From Anticarsia gemmatalis (taxonomy: Eukaryota; Arthropoda; Insecta; Lepidoptera; Erebidae), in NCBI RefSeq assembly GCF_050436995.1, contig NC_134769.1, positions 5,456,001 to 5,520,000 on the forward strand: a stretch of DNA of 64,000 nt, in the 5' to 3' direction. Each line of letters opens with the position of its first letter. The stretch's first letter is position 1. The translations under genes were made by a program, and so were the position numbers. The notes under the pieces are model-generated. The model did not search any database, was not told the DNA's origin, and worked only from the letters and a program-made list of their open reading frames with translations. Of the stretch, positions 25,900 through 37,800 are shown piece after piece.

Positions 25900-26624
25900 C
25901 GGTAAAGTAATTGATTAGTTGTTTACACATCACAGTCCATGTACAAACATTGGCTGAAGATTGAAGTTGATCTATTTAACTATTTAGAAAAAAGATCCAG
26001 TTACTTATGAAGATAAATAACCTGAAGACGGTTCATTTAAAAATACTTTTTACTATTTGCTCTTTAAACATGATAGATTCAGTGATACTGTTGATTTTGT
26101 TAAACGAGAAAAATGGTGATGTTTTCAAATATAAACTAGTTTTAAATTATTTATTTATAGATAATGATTAGTTGTTAACAGATGAACGCAAAGAACACAG
26201 ATTCATATCAGTAGTAAGTATTTCATATGATCAACGGATCTAAAATATAATAATAATATTATTATGTCGTGTTAGATTCATACAGCCGGTGTAATATTTA
26301 AGTTATTGCATCGTTATTGCAGTTACCTATTATAATGTTTTTTTAAGACAAAATTTGTAGGTAAAAATAACAAGAGGTTCTCCAAAAATATTTAACATTA
26401 AATATGCAGGAAGCTGTCAAAATAACGATACTGACTAAACGCATAGATATCATAATACAAAGTGCATCCGGTGAAAAAATAACAGAAATGCCACAGCTGA
26501 ATGAAAATATATTTCGTAATAACATTCATCACGATATTTGGCTACACTTAAACGTTCTTAGCATACCAATAAACTATACTAAGTATTCAAACCTGAACGA
26601 TTTCGTCATAACACAAAAGTTGGA

Positions 26625-27016
26625 CTTGCTGCACACGTATTCGCTTCGGCACGTCCGGTTCGACAATAATTAACGAACAACAATACCTACTCGAAGCAAT
26701 TACTGCACTTTTTCGGCTTGTACCGATTGAGTAGTCTCTTCAGGTCCGACCGTCAAAATTGGGTTTAAATATCCAATTGTGGCGATCTCTCGCAGTATTT
26801 TAACCGAACATTCATCTACAAATATTCGGTTTTGCCACCTTATGCTTGCTACACACATATTCGTTCGGCATTAATCGTTCTAGCCGGGCGGCAAAACCAA
26901 ATATGTGTAGATGAACTCAATTGGCAAAGACCGAAAAAGTGAGTCGAGTCGGTTTTGTTGTTCTACAATATTGGCGAACCGAACGTGCCGAATCGAACAT
27001 ATGTATTTGTAGCAAG
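26625..27016. mobile_element. Fold-back MITE with long imperfect inverted repeats
   Basis: The left end (CTTGCTGCACACGTATTCG) and the reverse complement of the right end (CTTGCTACAAATACATATG) align over roughly 100 bases with small gaps, including shared TTCGGCACG, GAACAACAA and CACTTTTTCGG blocks. A second inverted pair lies inside (26811-26836 against 26888-26913: TCATCTACAAATATTCGG / TATGTGTAGATGA). The element may be nested or complex. No target duplication is evident. Confidence 0.65.
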
Positions 27017-27261
27017 CCTTACACTTCAAACAGGATGTTATGTCGCACCAACTGAATTATCCAACATGTGGGTAGAGCATATATTTGCAAGCTACCTACC
27101 GATGTTTGAAATAGTTTTCCTGTGATCTAACAATCCATTCAAGCTTTAATATGATAATAGCAGGCCAATTAATGATGATCCCTGTGATACACACTTTGAT
27201 GTTGTGAGCAATATTGTTTAAATCATTCGCAGTTCCTTTGAAAATACAAAGAGAGAAAAGT

Positions 27262-27502
27262 AGCAAAGCTGATGCTAATGTTTTGAATGATACTTTTGAT
27301 TACGAGGTCTCTGGTTCGATTTTCGGGTGGAAGAGGGTGTTATTAGTCTTCTGTATAGATTTTTTATTAGAATAGAGACCAGTTTTTTGCCATTCACCTA
27401 TTGCCTATTAGATGTATAACATTGTTCGTCGAAAAACGTGGTATTATTCATACACCTCTGCTTACATTTTCGGGTATATCGGGCCTGATATTATACATAC
27501 AA
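27262..27502 (+). mobile_element. tRNA-derived SINE
   Basis: A B-box-like GGTTCGATTTTCGGG follows TTACGAGGTCTCT. The body reaches the tail ACCTCTGCTTACATTTTCGG and a GGGCCTGATATTATACATAC end, in the same order as the copy at 6191. Confidence 0.55.
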
Positions 27503-28630
27503 ATATATTAATAATAATAATGTTATATTGCAGATTTACTACTAGCAATATCTCATAAGTGTTGACTTTGTTGTGACAAATAATTTAATGACGCTAGAAA
27601 TTTAATCGGGCTCTGAAAAATATCAAAACGGTTAGTCATGATAAATATAGAGCAGTAATAAAATTATTAAATCACATACCGGCCTAGCGAAAATAGCGGA
27701 AGAAACCTAAGATTTATTAACCAGAGAATTTTGCTTCATTCATCTCGCCACTGTATTTGTTTTTCGTGTCTTGATTGACTGGCGTATTTTGTTTAACTTT
27801 TATTTTCGGCTGGTTATATCCCAGATAATACAGATTACATCCAGAATTTAATGAAACAGGAAATATTTATTCAAAATTTGGCCCCAGACTGATCATTACC
27901 AGTCTTATATATTCGATATAACCTATCGCAATTTTAGTTCCAACACGAAACTGTCTTAAAACATAATTAATTACTTTACCTATTCAAAACATGTACTCTG
28001 ACGTTAGCAATGACAGTAATTAGTGGCAAGATTAAATGCTTGAACAGTTTATTTCGAATTACAAGTGAAATAAATGGCGTCTGCAGAAAAACTACATTGC
28101 ATTTACTATTTGACCCTGGTTGTTGCCCTTCTCATTAAATTTAAGCGAGTGCAACGCCTGACTAATAAAACCGCGATCCGTCATTGTCTCTGAGCACATT
28201 CGGTTCATCAATCACGAAGCTCCCAGCATTTACTTGTTGACACAATCCACCTGCTGATTTATCGGTCACCTGACTTCTCCAGTTGCCAAGGGAGTCCACA
28301 AACTCCGAAGAAAAATTTACGACATGAACTGATTTATGAACTATAATAAAACCGGAGCCACTTGTTTGTCAGAATCATGGGCTGCGAAACAAACATATTT
28401 ATACATTATTTTATATGATATTTAGGCGCATAAAATTAGGTTTACATGCATAAATATGAATAAACTAAAGTTCGAAAACTGTTTCTCTCACTTTTGAACC
28501 CGATCATCGCGCCATTTTTTTAAGAAAATACAAGAGTCACTAGGAAATTTCTTTATGGATATAAAAAATAATTCATAAAAATATCAGATTTTCATTCATA
28601 ATCCTCTACAAGCTTATGACCATCAAGTAC
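27503..28630. other. Presumed first intron, no gene seen
   Basis: No coding, RNA or repeat feature could be supported. Confidence 0.35.
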
Positions 28631-28633
28631 TAC

Positions 28634-28918
28634 TCATTCACGATCGAAAAGGAAAATGTGCAAAAATAACACTACGATTAATTGCGAGCTAATTTGAATT
28701 GTGACGCCCACACCTATTAAACACATTATTGCTGGCCCAAACCCTATCCCAATATTTGCAACAATAGATGCCATTAGATCAGCTTCTATCTTCAGCGGAA
28801 AACACCTCTGCACCGGCGACGTCACGTATGACGAGTCAGTTATCCAACCTATGGCGGTGCCTGCACTCGCCCACGCGAATTCCGCCCGCCCGCCTCGGCC
28901 AGCCGCCAAAATTTTCAT
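28634..28918 (-). CDS. Unrecognised 94-codon open frame, possible small membrane protein
   Basis: The start has A at -3. The first half is GC-rich in third positions and reads code-like (GTAIGWITDSSYVTSPVQRC). The second half holds two hydrophobic stretches, at about residues 49-76 and 79-90. I do not recognise the protein. The opposite strand is also open here, and the region contains a CRE-like site, so this may simply be a GC-rich promoter island. It is kept as a low-confidence candidate. Confidence 0.2.
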   Translation of the reverse strand: MKILAAGRGGRAEFAWASAGTAIGWITDSSYVTSPVQRCFPLKIEADLMASIVANIGIGFGPAIMCLIGVGVTIQISSQLIVVLFLHIFLFDRE

Positions 28919-28990
28919 AGTTTAGTTACGATTTCGAAAACGACCCGACGCGTCCCGCCGCCGGCGACCAAACTGCCCGATTTCTCTGAC
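28800..28990. promoter_or_regulatory. GC-rich island with CRE-like site
   Basis: GACGTCACGT at 28818-28827, GAGTCAG nearby, and dense CG dinucleotides through CCCGCCGCCGGCGACC stand out from AT-rich surroundings. It is a candidate alternative promoter for bt or for a minus-strand transcript. GC-rich sequence resumes at 29430-29640. Confidence 0.35.
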
Positions 28991-29202
28991 GAATCCAGTT
29001 TCTTAAAAGCTTCGTCAAGTTCTCGAACGTCTTACTTAAACAGTATTTCGTACTTTTATGTGTATGTGTTTTGACTGAGTGTGTCGTGAAACTATTGGAT
29101 TAGTTGCTGTTTTTTTTCTGTTGGTATGTTATCTTTACTTTACTTAATTTTACTACTAGCATCAAAGGTAATTTAAAACTATAAAATAAAGCTTATCTGT
29201 GA

Positions 29203-29275
29203 TGTTGAAACCAATTGCCCATCACTGGTGCAAGTATGCAGCCTTGTGGTATGCCATGGACGCTGTAGGTGTATA
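29203..29275 (-). pseudogene. Reverse transcriptase motif remnant
   Basis: The minus strand encodes YSVHGIPQGCILAPVMGN, the conserved PQG block of non-LTR reverse transcriptases, then runs into a stop. Only about 20 codons survive. Confidence 0.55.
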
Positions 29276-29639
29276 GAATTTAATACAGCTATAAAATACG
29301 TAACGACAAAAGTATATTTGGAGCGTTCGAGTGGGTTCTTCAGTATGGAAATGCATCGTTAAAATGGAAATAAAACGAGAGCGGTTAGGTAATCAGAGGA
29401 AGTTACGGTTGCAAGTTATAAAATTTCTTCGCGGAGCGTTCGCCGCGAGTCGAGCTTCAGAGGCCTTCGGTGGTTACAGAAATAGACCGAGACTCTTTCG
29501 TTTCGTTCACACTCGTGAAAATATGAACACTGGACACCCACTCGGTTACACTTCACCTTGCCAGTGTTGATGGCGCTGACCGCGCTCTGTGACTCACACT
29601 GTGAATTGGTTCTCGAGTGGCCGACTTCGCTTCTCACCG

Positions 29640-31016
29640 ATGATACTTGATGTATGGTTTTCAGGCTGATAATATTAATGATCGTGACAGCTGACTGGTT
29701 GAGTCAGTTAATTAATTTAATATGTCAAATGTATGCTCTCATTTTCGAAGTATTTCAATATTTAAGATACACTTTCGTCTATCATAATTATGTCACATTC
29801 TAAACTACACTCGCACTGACACTACTGGCAAATGTATTTGAAACCATTCGAAACTTTCAAACGTTCATGTCATAAAAAAACCATCTCAGTAGAAACCTAT
29901 AAATCAAAATTCATATTAACGATTTCAACTTTCGCCAAGTAATTTCTTCATAAAAGTATTTGAAAGTTTTAGTACGTAATTTTTTATATTGGATAGCTAT
30001 GTCATTATCACTACTCAGGCTTCGGTCATCTTCACCGGAAACAACTTTCATCGAGACACTAACATCTGTGTCGTTTACGACATTTTAACAAGACATTAAA
30101 ACAAATCTAGCTAACATAAAAACTGGGAACAACGTCACTGTGACGTGCAAGACAAAACGGTAGAATAAATACAAAACTCAAAGATTTAAATATCTACAAG
30201 TAGCTCGCATTGTTCTTTAGAAAGAAAAAATCCTGAACTTTGATAAACGAAATTAAGTAAAGGTCTAAAGTAAATTTATTGGATTTGCAATCCAAAGGGT
30301 CGGTCATGTACTCGCCATCAGCAACTAGTATTTGTAATAAGTTGATGGTGTTCTTGGAAGAACAGGGGACTAACTGCAACTAGTGGAGATGCCTATACTC
30401 AACTGTGGGTAGAATGAGCTGAATAGATAGTTAGATTGATAGAAAGCTTTTGAGAATCTCCAAAATAGTACAATGTAAGCTAGTATAGTAATCTTGAAAG
30501 AAAGTAACGTCAGATCAGCTGACTCACGTCTTATGTTAAAGACGAGTGATCCATTCTTACTAACTTTTCTTTCCATTTGTATGTTTTCTAATAATATTAT
30601 TAGATTTTTGAATCAGAATATAATTCATCGAAAATGTACCAAGAATATTTTTAATTTAAATCAATGTAGATTCATAATTTCATTATGATATATGTACTCG
30701 TACATTCAGGTTGATATGATAATGATCACAAATATAATTAATTTATGATTTGATATTCTAAACTATCTGCCCTATACATCAAATCCTGTTGACAGATTTG
30801 TGTTCACATCAGGCGTTAGCGTGTCAGCAGGTGGATGTTGGTTACTCACGACTTTGTCACCGGAATTAGACCTTTAGTCATTTTCATGACCAATGCCTGA
30901 AAATATGATAGGACTGTCTATTCTTACATGCATGATACTCTACAAAGTCATGACATTAAAAATGATATTGATAATTCTATAAAAATATCCAAACGAATAT
31001 TTTTTTAATCAAGTGA
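29640..31016. other. Presumed first intron, no gene seen
   Basis: Short open frames only, with no family resemblance. Confidence 0.35.
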
Positions 31017-31158
31017 AGCTACTATCTCCAAAATTAGCAACCATCTTTCCGAAACGGTAAAAGAGTTATGTGACCATAATACAATATAAGCTATTATCTC
31101 AAAATTAACAACTATCTTTCCGGAACGTTAAAAGAAGTTATTATGACCATATTTTCTA
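31017..31158 (+). repeat. Two-copy tandem duplication, about 70-bp unit
   Basis: GCTACTATCTCCAAAATTAG and GCTATTATCTCAAAATTAAC begin the two units. Both then share ATCTTTCCG, TAAAAGA and TGACCATA in order. Confidence 0.65.
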
Positions 31159-31610
31159 CTATTTTGTACAAAGTTTACGAAATAAAGGATACATTGAATT
31201 GAATTAAATTGAAAATTTCTATAGTTATGCAAGTTACTTTACTAACATATCTGGAGCCACGTGACATTTAGCCAAACGCTTATATGAGTAAAAATGTACT
31301 ATATTATCTGCATGTGACTTTACATGTATTCTGGAATGCAAGTTTCTATAGAATTAAAATACCATTGGTGTTGTCATCAGCAGCTGCAGATGAGAGCTGA
31401 TGAGAGCATTGAACTGTCATCAAACCAAGTCGATTTCAAAACGATACAAGAATTTAAACATCTTTCTTGATACTAGGCTGATTAACTGCAACCACTAACA
31501 TTACATTGAATGGCATATTGACCAGGGCTATAGACATAGAAGAAACACCCAACAATATAACAGCAAGAAATAACGACGCAAAAAACTTACGTATTTTTTC
31601 TGTTGTCCAG

Positions 31611-31675
31611 GTTGAAGCGTACCATCAGAGCGGCAGTGTTGGTCCGGCCGCGATCGTAATGACCTAAAGCTAGCA
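31611..31675 (+). promoter_or_regulatory. bt: bt 5' UTR exon segment with two-codon uORF
   Basis: The acceptor TTTTTTCTGTTGTCCAG ends at 31610. The 65-nt leader has an in-frame TGA at 31613-31615, fixing the ATG at 31676 as the first possible start. A minimal upstream ORF (ATG ACC TAA, 31659-31667) ends 8 bases before the main ATG. Confidence 0.65.
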
Positions 31676-31848
31676 ATGGGGGTGACCGACGATTTAGCCC
31701 CTAGCTTCACACAGAAGCCCCAGCTGCGCCAGGAAGACGATGGCAACAAACTCGTCTTCGAGTGCCAGTTGGTCGCATCGCCCAAACCGGAGATTTGCTG
31801 GTTTAGGAGCGATGAACTGCTCAAAGAAGATGGAAGGACCACGTTTAA
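31676..31848 (+). CDS. bt: bt exon 1: start and first half of Ig1
   Basis: Contains the B-strand Cys (LVFECQL) and the C-strand Trp (EICWF) of Ig1. Donor GTAAGT; ends with two bases of a split codon. Confidence 0.9.
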
Positions 31849-34800
31849 GTAAGTTTCTATTTGTTATATTCCAACCTAACTAAGTCCACAATGTACACAG
31901 ACGCAGACTAGCAGCGTACATTGGTTCAGTTATCAATTATGATAAATAACAAAAATTACAATACCTACTAACTTCGAGCTTGTCATAGAAGATAATATGT
32001 AAAAAGTAAGTTAAAAGTAGACTTTTTACGTTTTGGACTGTAATGCATAATCTACCATAAAAGACCGAAATGCGATATTCCTTTAAAGATGAACGGTAAA
32101 AATTGCCAATCACTATAATGATTTCCATTCTTTCTAAAGGCCCTACAGTCATCAAACACAAAAATTATCAAAATCAATTACATTTCCATCTGTTCTTTAA
32201 TTTGTAAACGTCACTCAAAAGCATCCAGTCTTCAACCCACCCGAACAATGTCACACCTTCTAACAAGGCGCGACATATCCAAATCTATTGGGTCAACGTT
32301 CGGTATCGTTTGCGTGTCTATTTGTTTGGCCCAAGCATCCCTTTGATGTGATCGGACCGGTCGGTTCAGCCCGACACACTTGGCACACAGTTCGCATGTC
32401 TATTAATATTTTAATGAGGAATAGAGATTTCTTGGTGTTCGTGTATTAAAATCATTGTGAGTCTGTCTGTCTGGGTCTCGTAGATCGTCTGTTGTATGTG
32501 GTTTGCTTTTAATAGTTGCAGTTGATGATAGGTTGTTTAGGGATGCAACGCATTTCAATTTCCTTTGACGCTATATTATTTATTCAGTTACTAGAGACTA
32601 AAGATACAATTTAAAGGAAATGGAATTAGTTTCTAAAATATAAACATCGACTGACAATTTGACTCTATTTAATTTAGCTTTGCCTTACGGGTCTAGAAAC
32701 AGAACGCCACATAAATTCTCTAAAAATATCCTCTTCGGCTCCACCCATATTTTTGAGATCCGAATACTGCAGGATTATTATCTCCCGAAAAGATACTTCT
32801 TGCAAGCTGTTTTATGTTTGAGTCGCCAACATTATATACAGTTTCTGTTGATATGCTATTCTTTTATATCAAAATAGTACAAACCAAAGACCCAGAAATT
32901 TCACAGATACGAAAGTACAAAATGTTAATAATAAAATAATACACGAACAATATAAAGTGAACAACCCTGTCCCACTAGACGATACTGACAAGACAAAACA
33001 AATTCCAGCACAGAAAGATCATAAAGAGTCTGGATTATGCGCATCGCGAGCAAATGGCAGTGATCGCTTAATCCCAGCTTATGTAATAAATACACACAGC
33101 AATGTAATAAATATGTAAGACTGAGAGATGGAAAGCGTTGTGGTGGATCAGCTGCTGAACATAAAAAAGTTCTTGGATAGCTTTAAGACAACCTCATAAA
33201 AATTAAATGTGTAGGGCTTAAGTTTAAATTGTTAGAGCTGGCTGAAATCACAATCGATGTACTCGTATCAAAAAAGGAAAGGAATATTTGAGACCTTCCT
33301 TCATTTTTTCAAGTCGGTTGTAAATCAAGAACGTAATTTTTCGAGTGAAACAATTTTACACCATAAATACTTGTTGTTTACTTTTGGTAGATGTCAGAAT
33401 TTTAAATGAAACAAATAAAATAGACGCTCAAAGCTACTCTGATTTAGAAGCACTACACAAAACTATTAGCAAAAGATGACCTCAAAACTACGTTAAAAGT
33501 ACTCTTCAAAGCTGACCACATTAAAAGTATGCCTCATAATCTCATTGCTTTATTGCTTTGAAAATATTATCTTTTCTCTTAATCGGTTAATGGTATGAGT
33601 CTTGAGACCTATCCAAATGTTGGTAGTTTATGAAATATTTCGGAAAAACTGATAGAGATAAAATCGTATGAAGTTTTTGTGTGCCAATGTCAAGCATATG
33701 CAAGGCATTCAAAAATAAAATTTATTGTTGACTTCAAAGCGAAGGGTAATGAGGCGAGAATGTGTTACGCATTTGTGTGATGTAAGATACTTGAATTGAG
33801 TTATAGCTACGTAAACATGTAATAGGAAGTGGTTTTGAATGATTGCTTCTATTGTTACTAGAAATAAACAATCAAATAGAAGAATGTAACTAATATGAAC
33901 TTACAGTTGAACATACGTTGCAGTTAAATCGATCAACTACAGTATGTTTTGAGGATAGCAAAACATAAACTCCGGTCCGTTAATTAAAATATAGAGAATA
34001 TTATGTTTAAGTATTTCTGCTTCTTAATCTACTAAGGGGCATTAACACAAATTTGGTAACTTAATAATCGGGGATACTTACAAATGCCTACAATTGCTGA
34101 ATAATTCATCAGGGAGGAATTAAAATTATAAAACTACATAATGTACCTACTAGTAGGAAGAGGATAAACATGCAAACTTTACTAACTATTACGTAGTTGA
34201 AACATCCTATTTATTTGAAATTTTATGGCGTAGCAGAGGAAGTAGATGGCGACCTTGCGAGAATTCCCTCAAAAACATAAACACTGTATGTTTTTGTAAA
34301 TAACATAGTAAACTGTACATTCCATGGTACTGTTATAGGGAATATTAAATGTAAAGTAGATATGTTTACGTAAGATGTTGTAGAGAATTTGAATGAGTGG
34401 CATGTTTTTCAGAGGAAAATACGACTTTAACATTGTCTAAAATTATTTTTGGACTTAAAATAAATAGATAGCCTTATAGACTGTAGTAAAAGAAAAATAA
34501 TTGATAAAATCTTATCTTTTTTTTCTCTCGGCGGAAGTGCTTTTTTATTACGGATAGATTTGTCTTCCCCTAACATATTTTAAACACAAACCAAAACATT
34601 TTATAAAAAGCAATTACATTAAATTCAAACTCAAACCACCGTTTCCGTGTTTTGACTTTCACGTACAGTTTATGACTGAATCCGATTTAATTTTAAATGC
34701 TAAATATTTCCTTCATCCTGAACCAATAAATCTCGGCCTGTAGTAGGCAAAGGAAACATTGCAATAAGTCAGGGTAGTTTACAAATACCTCGAGCGACCC

Positions 34801-37800
34801 ACTTCTTGTAATCCAGTCCAATCTGGGAGCTATTCATCATGGGCTATTTTAATTCAGTTCCCAAGTTTTGCCTGCATCACTTTTAATGATAAATTCTTGA
34901 TATTATATTATCCATTTTAATTTTATCAAGAAGCTGATCCGGGATGTCAGTATTTTATAATAGACGGTTTGAATGAGCATGCTCTGTAACGTAAACTGGA
35001 GGAAACGCGTCATCCAAGTCTTGGCATACGATGAGATGACCATCTGTCACTTCATTAATTAATGCGTGTTTCGCGTGAGATTTTACACTTGCGAATATTT
35101 CAACTGTAATGCTGTCTTGGTTATCTTGCTCGTCGAGGCCAATAAACTTTTCTTAGAAAATCCCATTTTTCTTCTTTTTACTTGTAAATGTATGTTGATT
35201 ATAATTATTGGAATGATCGTAAAGTATCTTATTAAATCATTCTTGTTTAAGTTATTAATGACCTAAACATGCCCAGTTTCATGTATAAACAGACAACCAT
35301 TACAAAATATGTTTAGGCTTCACAATGAAAACCTATAAAATTGTCTTCCTGCGGTACAAATGATCCAACTACTAAAAAGATGATCTCACAAGGAAAATCG
35401 TATTTTTCAGTAACCATATTAGAATATCCGCCTACAATCCTACTATAATATTAAAAATGCAAAAGATTTTACTTTGCGCTTAAACGCAAATACCATTGAA
35501 CCGATTACTATGAAATTTGGTGTGCAGGTAGCTGAAGACCCAGAATAACACATAGGCTACTTTTTATCCAGGAGTCTACGAGGGATCAGGGTTTATAAGG
35601 GAAGGGTTTCCAAGCGGACTTAGACGCAGGCGGCCTCTAGTACTCTAGTTTTCACTATTACAATATATTGATGTTTGTTTCCATTGTCAACAGGATCCAG
35701 AGCATCGCGAATAACAAGTTCCTAGTGGTGCTCGAACTAGATGACGTGATCGAGACCGATGCGGGGCTGTACAAAGTTAAGGCTAAGAATAAGATGGGCG
35801 AGGTGGCCGCTTCCATCAACCTTAACTTCAGCCGTGAGTACTATTACAATTATGTTAGCTTAGTCTGACTACAGACTAGTCAATACTGTTATAAGTCTAT
35901 CTTCTTGTAGTTATTTGTCAATTTTGTCTATTAGACGTTTTTTTTAAGTATCGCGCATCTTCTTCATCCAGTAGTCAATTCAATCAATCATTCAATCTTG
36001 AATAAACTTTGCGATTTGCTTTAAATAAGCAGCTCTTAGTTCAGCAATGTTAGGTTACTTTAATCACTATCCTGTGTTTATTTCTGACAACAGTTTCATA
36101 TGTGTCACTGCTTATAGTTATTTTTTTAATGATTAGACAAGATTTGATTTTTAAGGAAAAGCTAGGTATTGGGTATCAAATATAATGTCTAGAATTGTCG
36201 CAAAAATTGCGCAATATTTCGAAATGAATGTGTCGTTCATTACTCACGAACAGCAATATAACTGCTATCACACATCGTTATACCACCCACACAGCAGGAC
36301 TTTATTCATGACAAAATAATTTGAACAAAACAAACATTGTGTCAAATACAACAAACATTTGTCACAATATAGGTCCGTAACTCAATACTGGGCCAATAAA
36401 AATACCTTCGCAAATAACAGTATTAGTCATAGACAGAAATAAATGTCTACGAGAAAAAAATGTAGTGTTGAACGCAAACCCACGCTCGGGAGTGTAGAGC
36501 CAAGCTGTGCGCATGCGCGTTGGCAACACGATTGTCAGAAAGTGCTGAAAGCGTGTGACGACAATCGAATGACGAAACTTTGGATATTGTAAACATGTAG
36601 GCGACTGGAACGAATTTTAGCGCACATAGATTTGTATTTCAAGCAGTTAAATGCTCACATAAAATTGGTCAAACTAAAATCGTTGATATGTATTTAATTA
36701 AATAAGAGTATGTTTCATGAAGTTTAGACCTAAAATATCAAACAAACAAGTTTGACAAACTACAACTTAGACTAAACTAGCAATATAGCTGAAAAATTTA
36801 CATACCATACTGATGAAAGCAAAACACCAAAAACTAAATTCCTGAAGTATCTAAAAGCACTAGTTTTCAAGGAAAATGTAAAGAAATGAAAATATTTGAA
36901 TTGAACAGTATATTGTGGAAAAGATCCGCTTCATATATTTTAAGAGTTATCACTAAGAGATGATCCGTAATGTTTATGTCTGCTAGATGTTTTACAATCT
37001 GTAAACATTCTACCAAATATTTGCCGGAATTTGAATTTTCAAAGTTTCTCTTGCATTTTATTTTTACGAACCATGTAACCGATCGAATGCAATCGAAACT
37101 ATAAAAACATTTGCTGGAAAACTTTAAAGTGTATCTGATGTAACACTGAAACTGATCATTCTTGTTTTTATTTTCAGCCGCTGACGAAGAAAAACAGAAG
37201 TAAGTATCTTTTATTATATAATGTAATACAATATTTAGATCAAATTTAATTCCAATACCTTGACACCAATTTTGACATTAACTCTCACTATAAATAAAAT
37301 AATAAACAATATCCAGATATATTACAGCTGAAATTATCTGTCGGTAAAAGCTTTTCTGAGTTTTATTGTTAATAGACGATTGACAGGTTCATTAGCGATA
37401 TGCTATTTATCATTTCACTGGTAGAAAAAAACAGTACCTGTATTTTCAACAACATTTACATTATAATTTACACAGAAAAGTTTACTACATGGTATATTTC
37501 TGTATTTTTCAGACAAGTGGACGGTAAAGCGCCAACGTTCGCGCGCAAGCCGGCCATCAGGCAAGAAGATGACGGCAAGCGGCTAATATTCGAGTGCCGC
37601 ATAGAGGCTGAGCCCGTGCCCCACGTCTCCTGGTTCCACAGCGGTGTGGAAGTCAAACCGGGATCCAGGCATAAGGTAGGCTCAGAACAAATAAACAAAC
37701 ATAATTACTACAACGGGTTTTAAATGCAATGAAAATATTGAAGATTTAACTACAGCCCGGGACGTTTTGAGTCACGTCAATTGGTCGTCTGCATAATATT

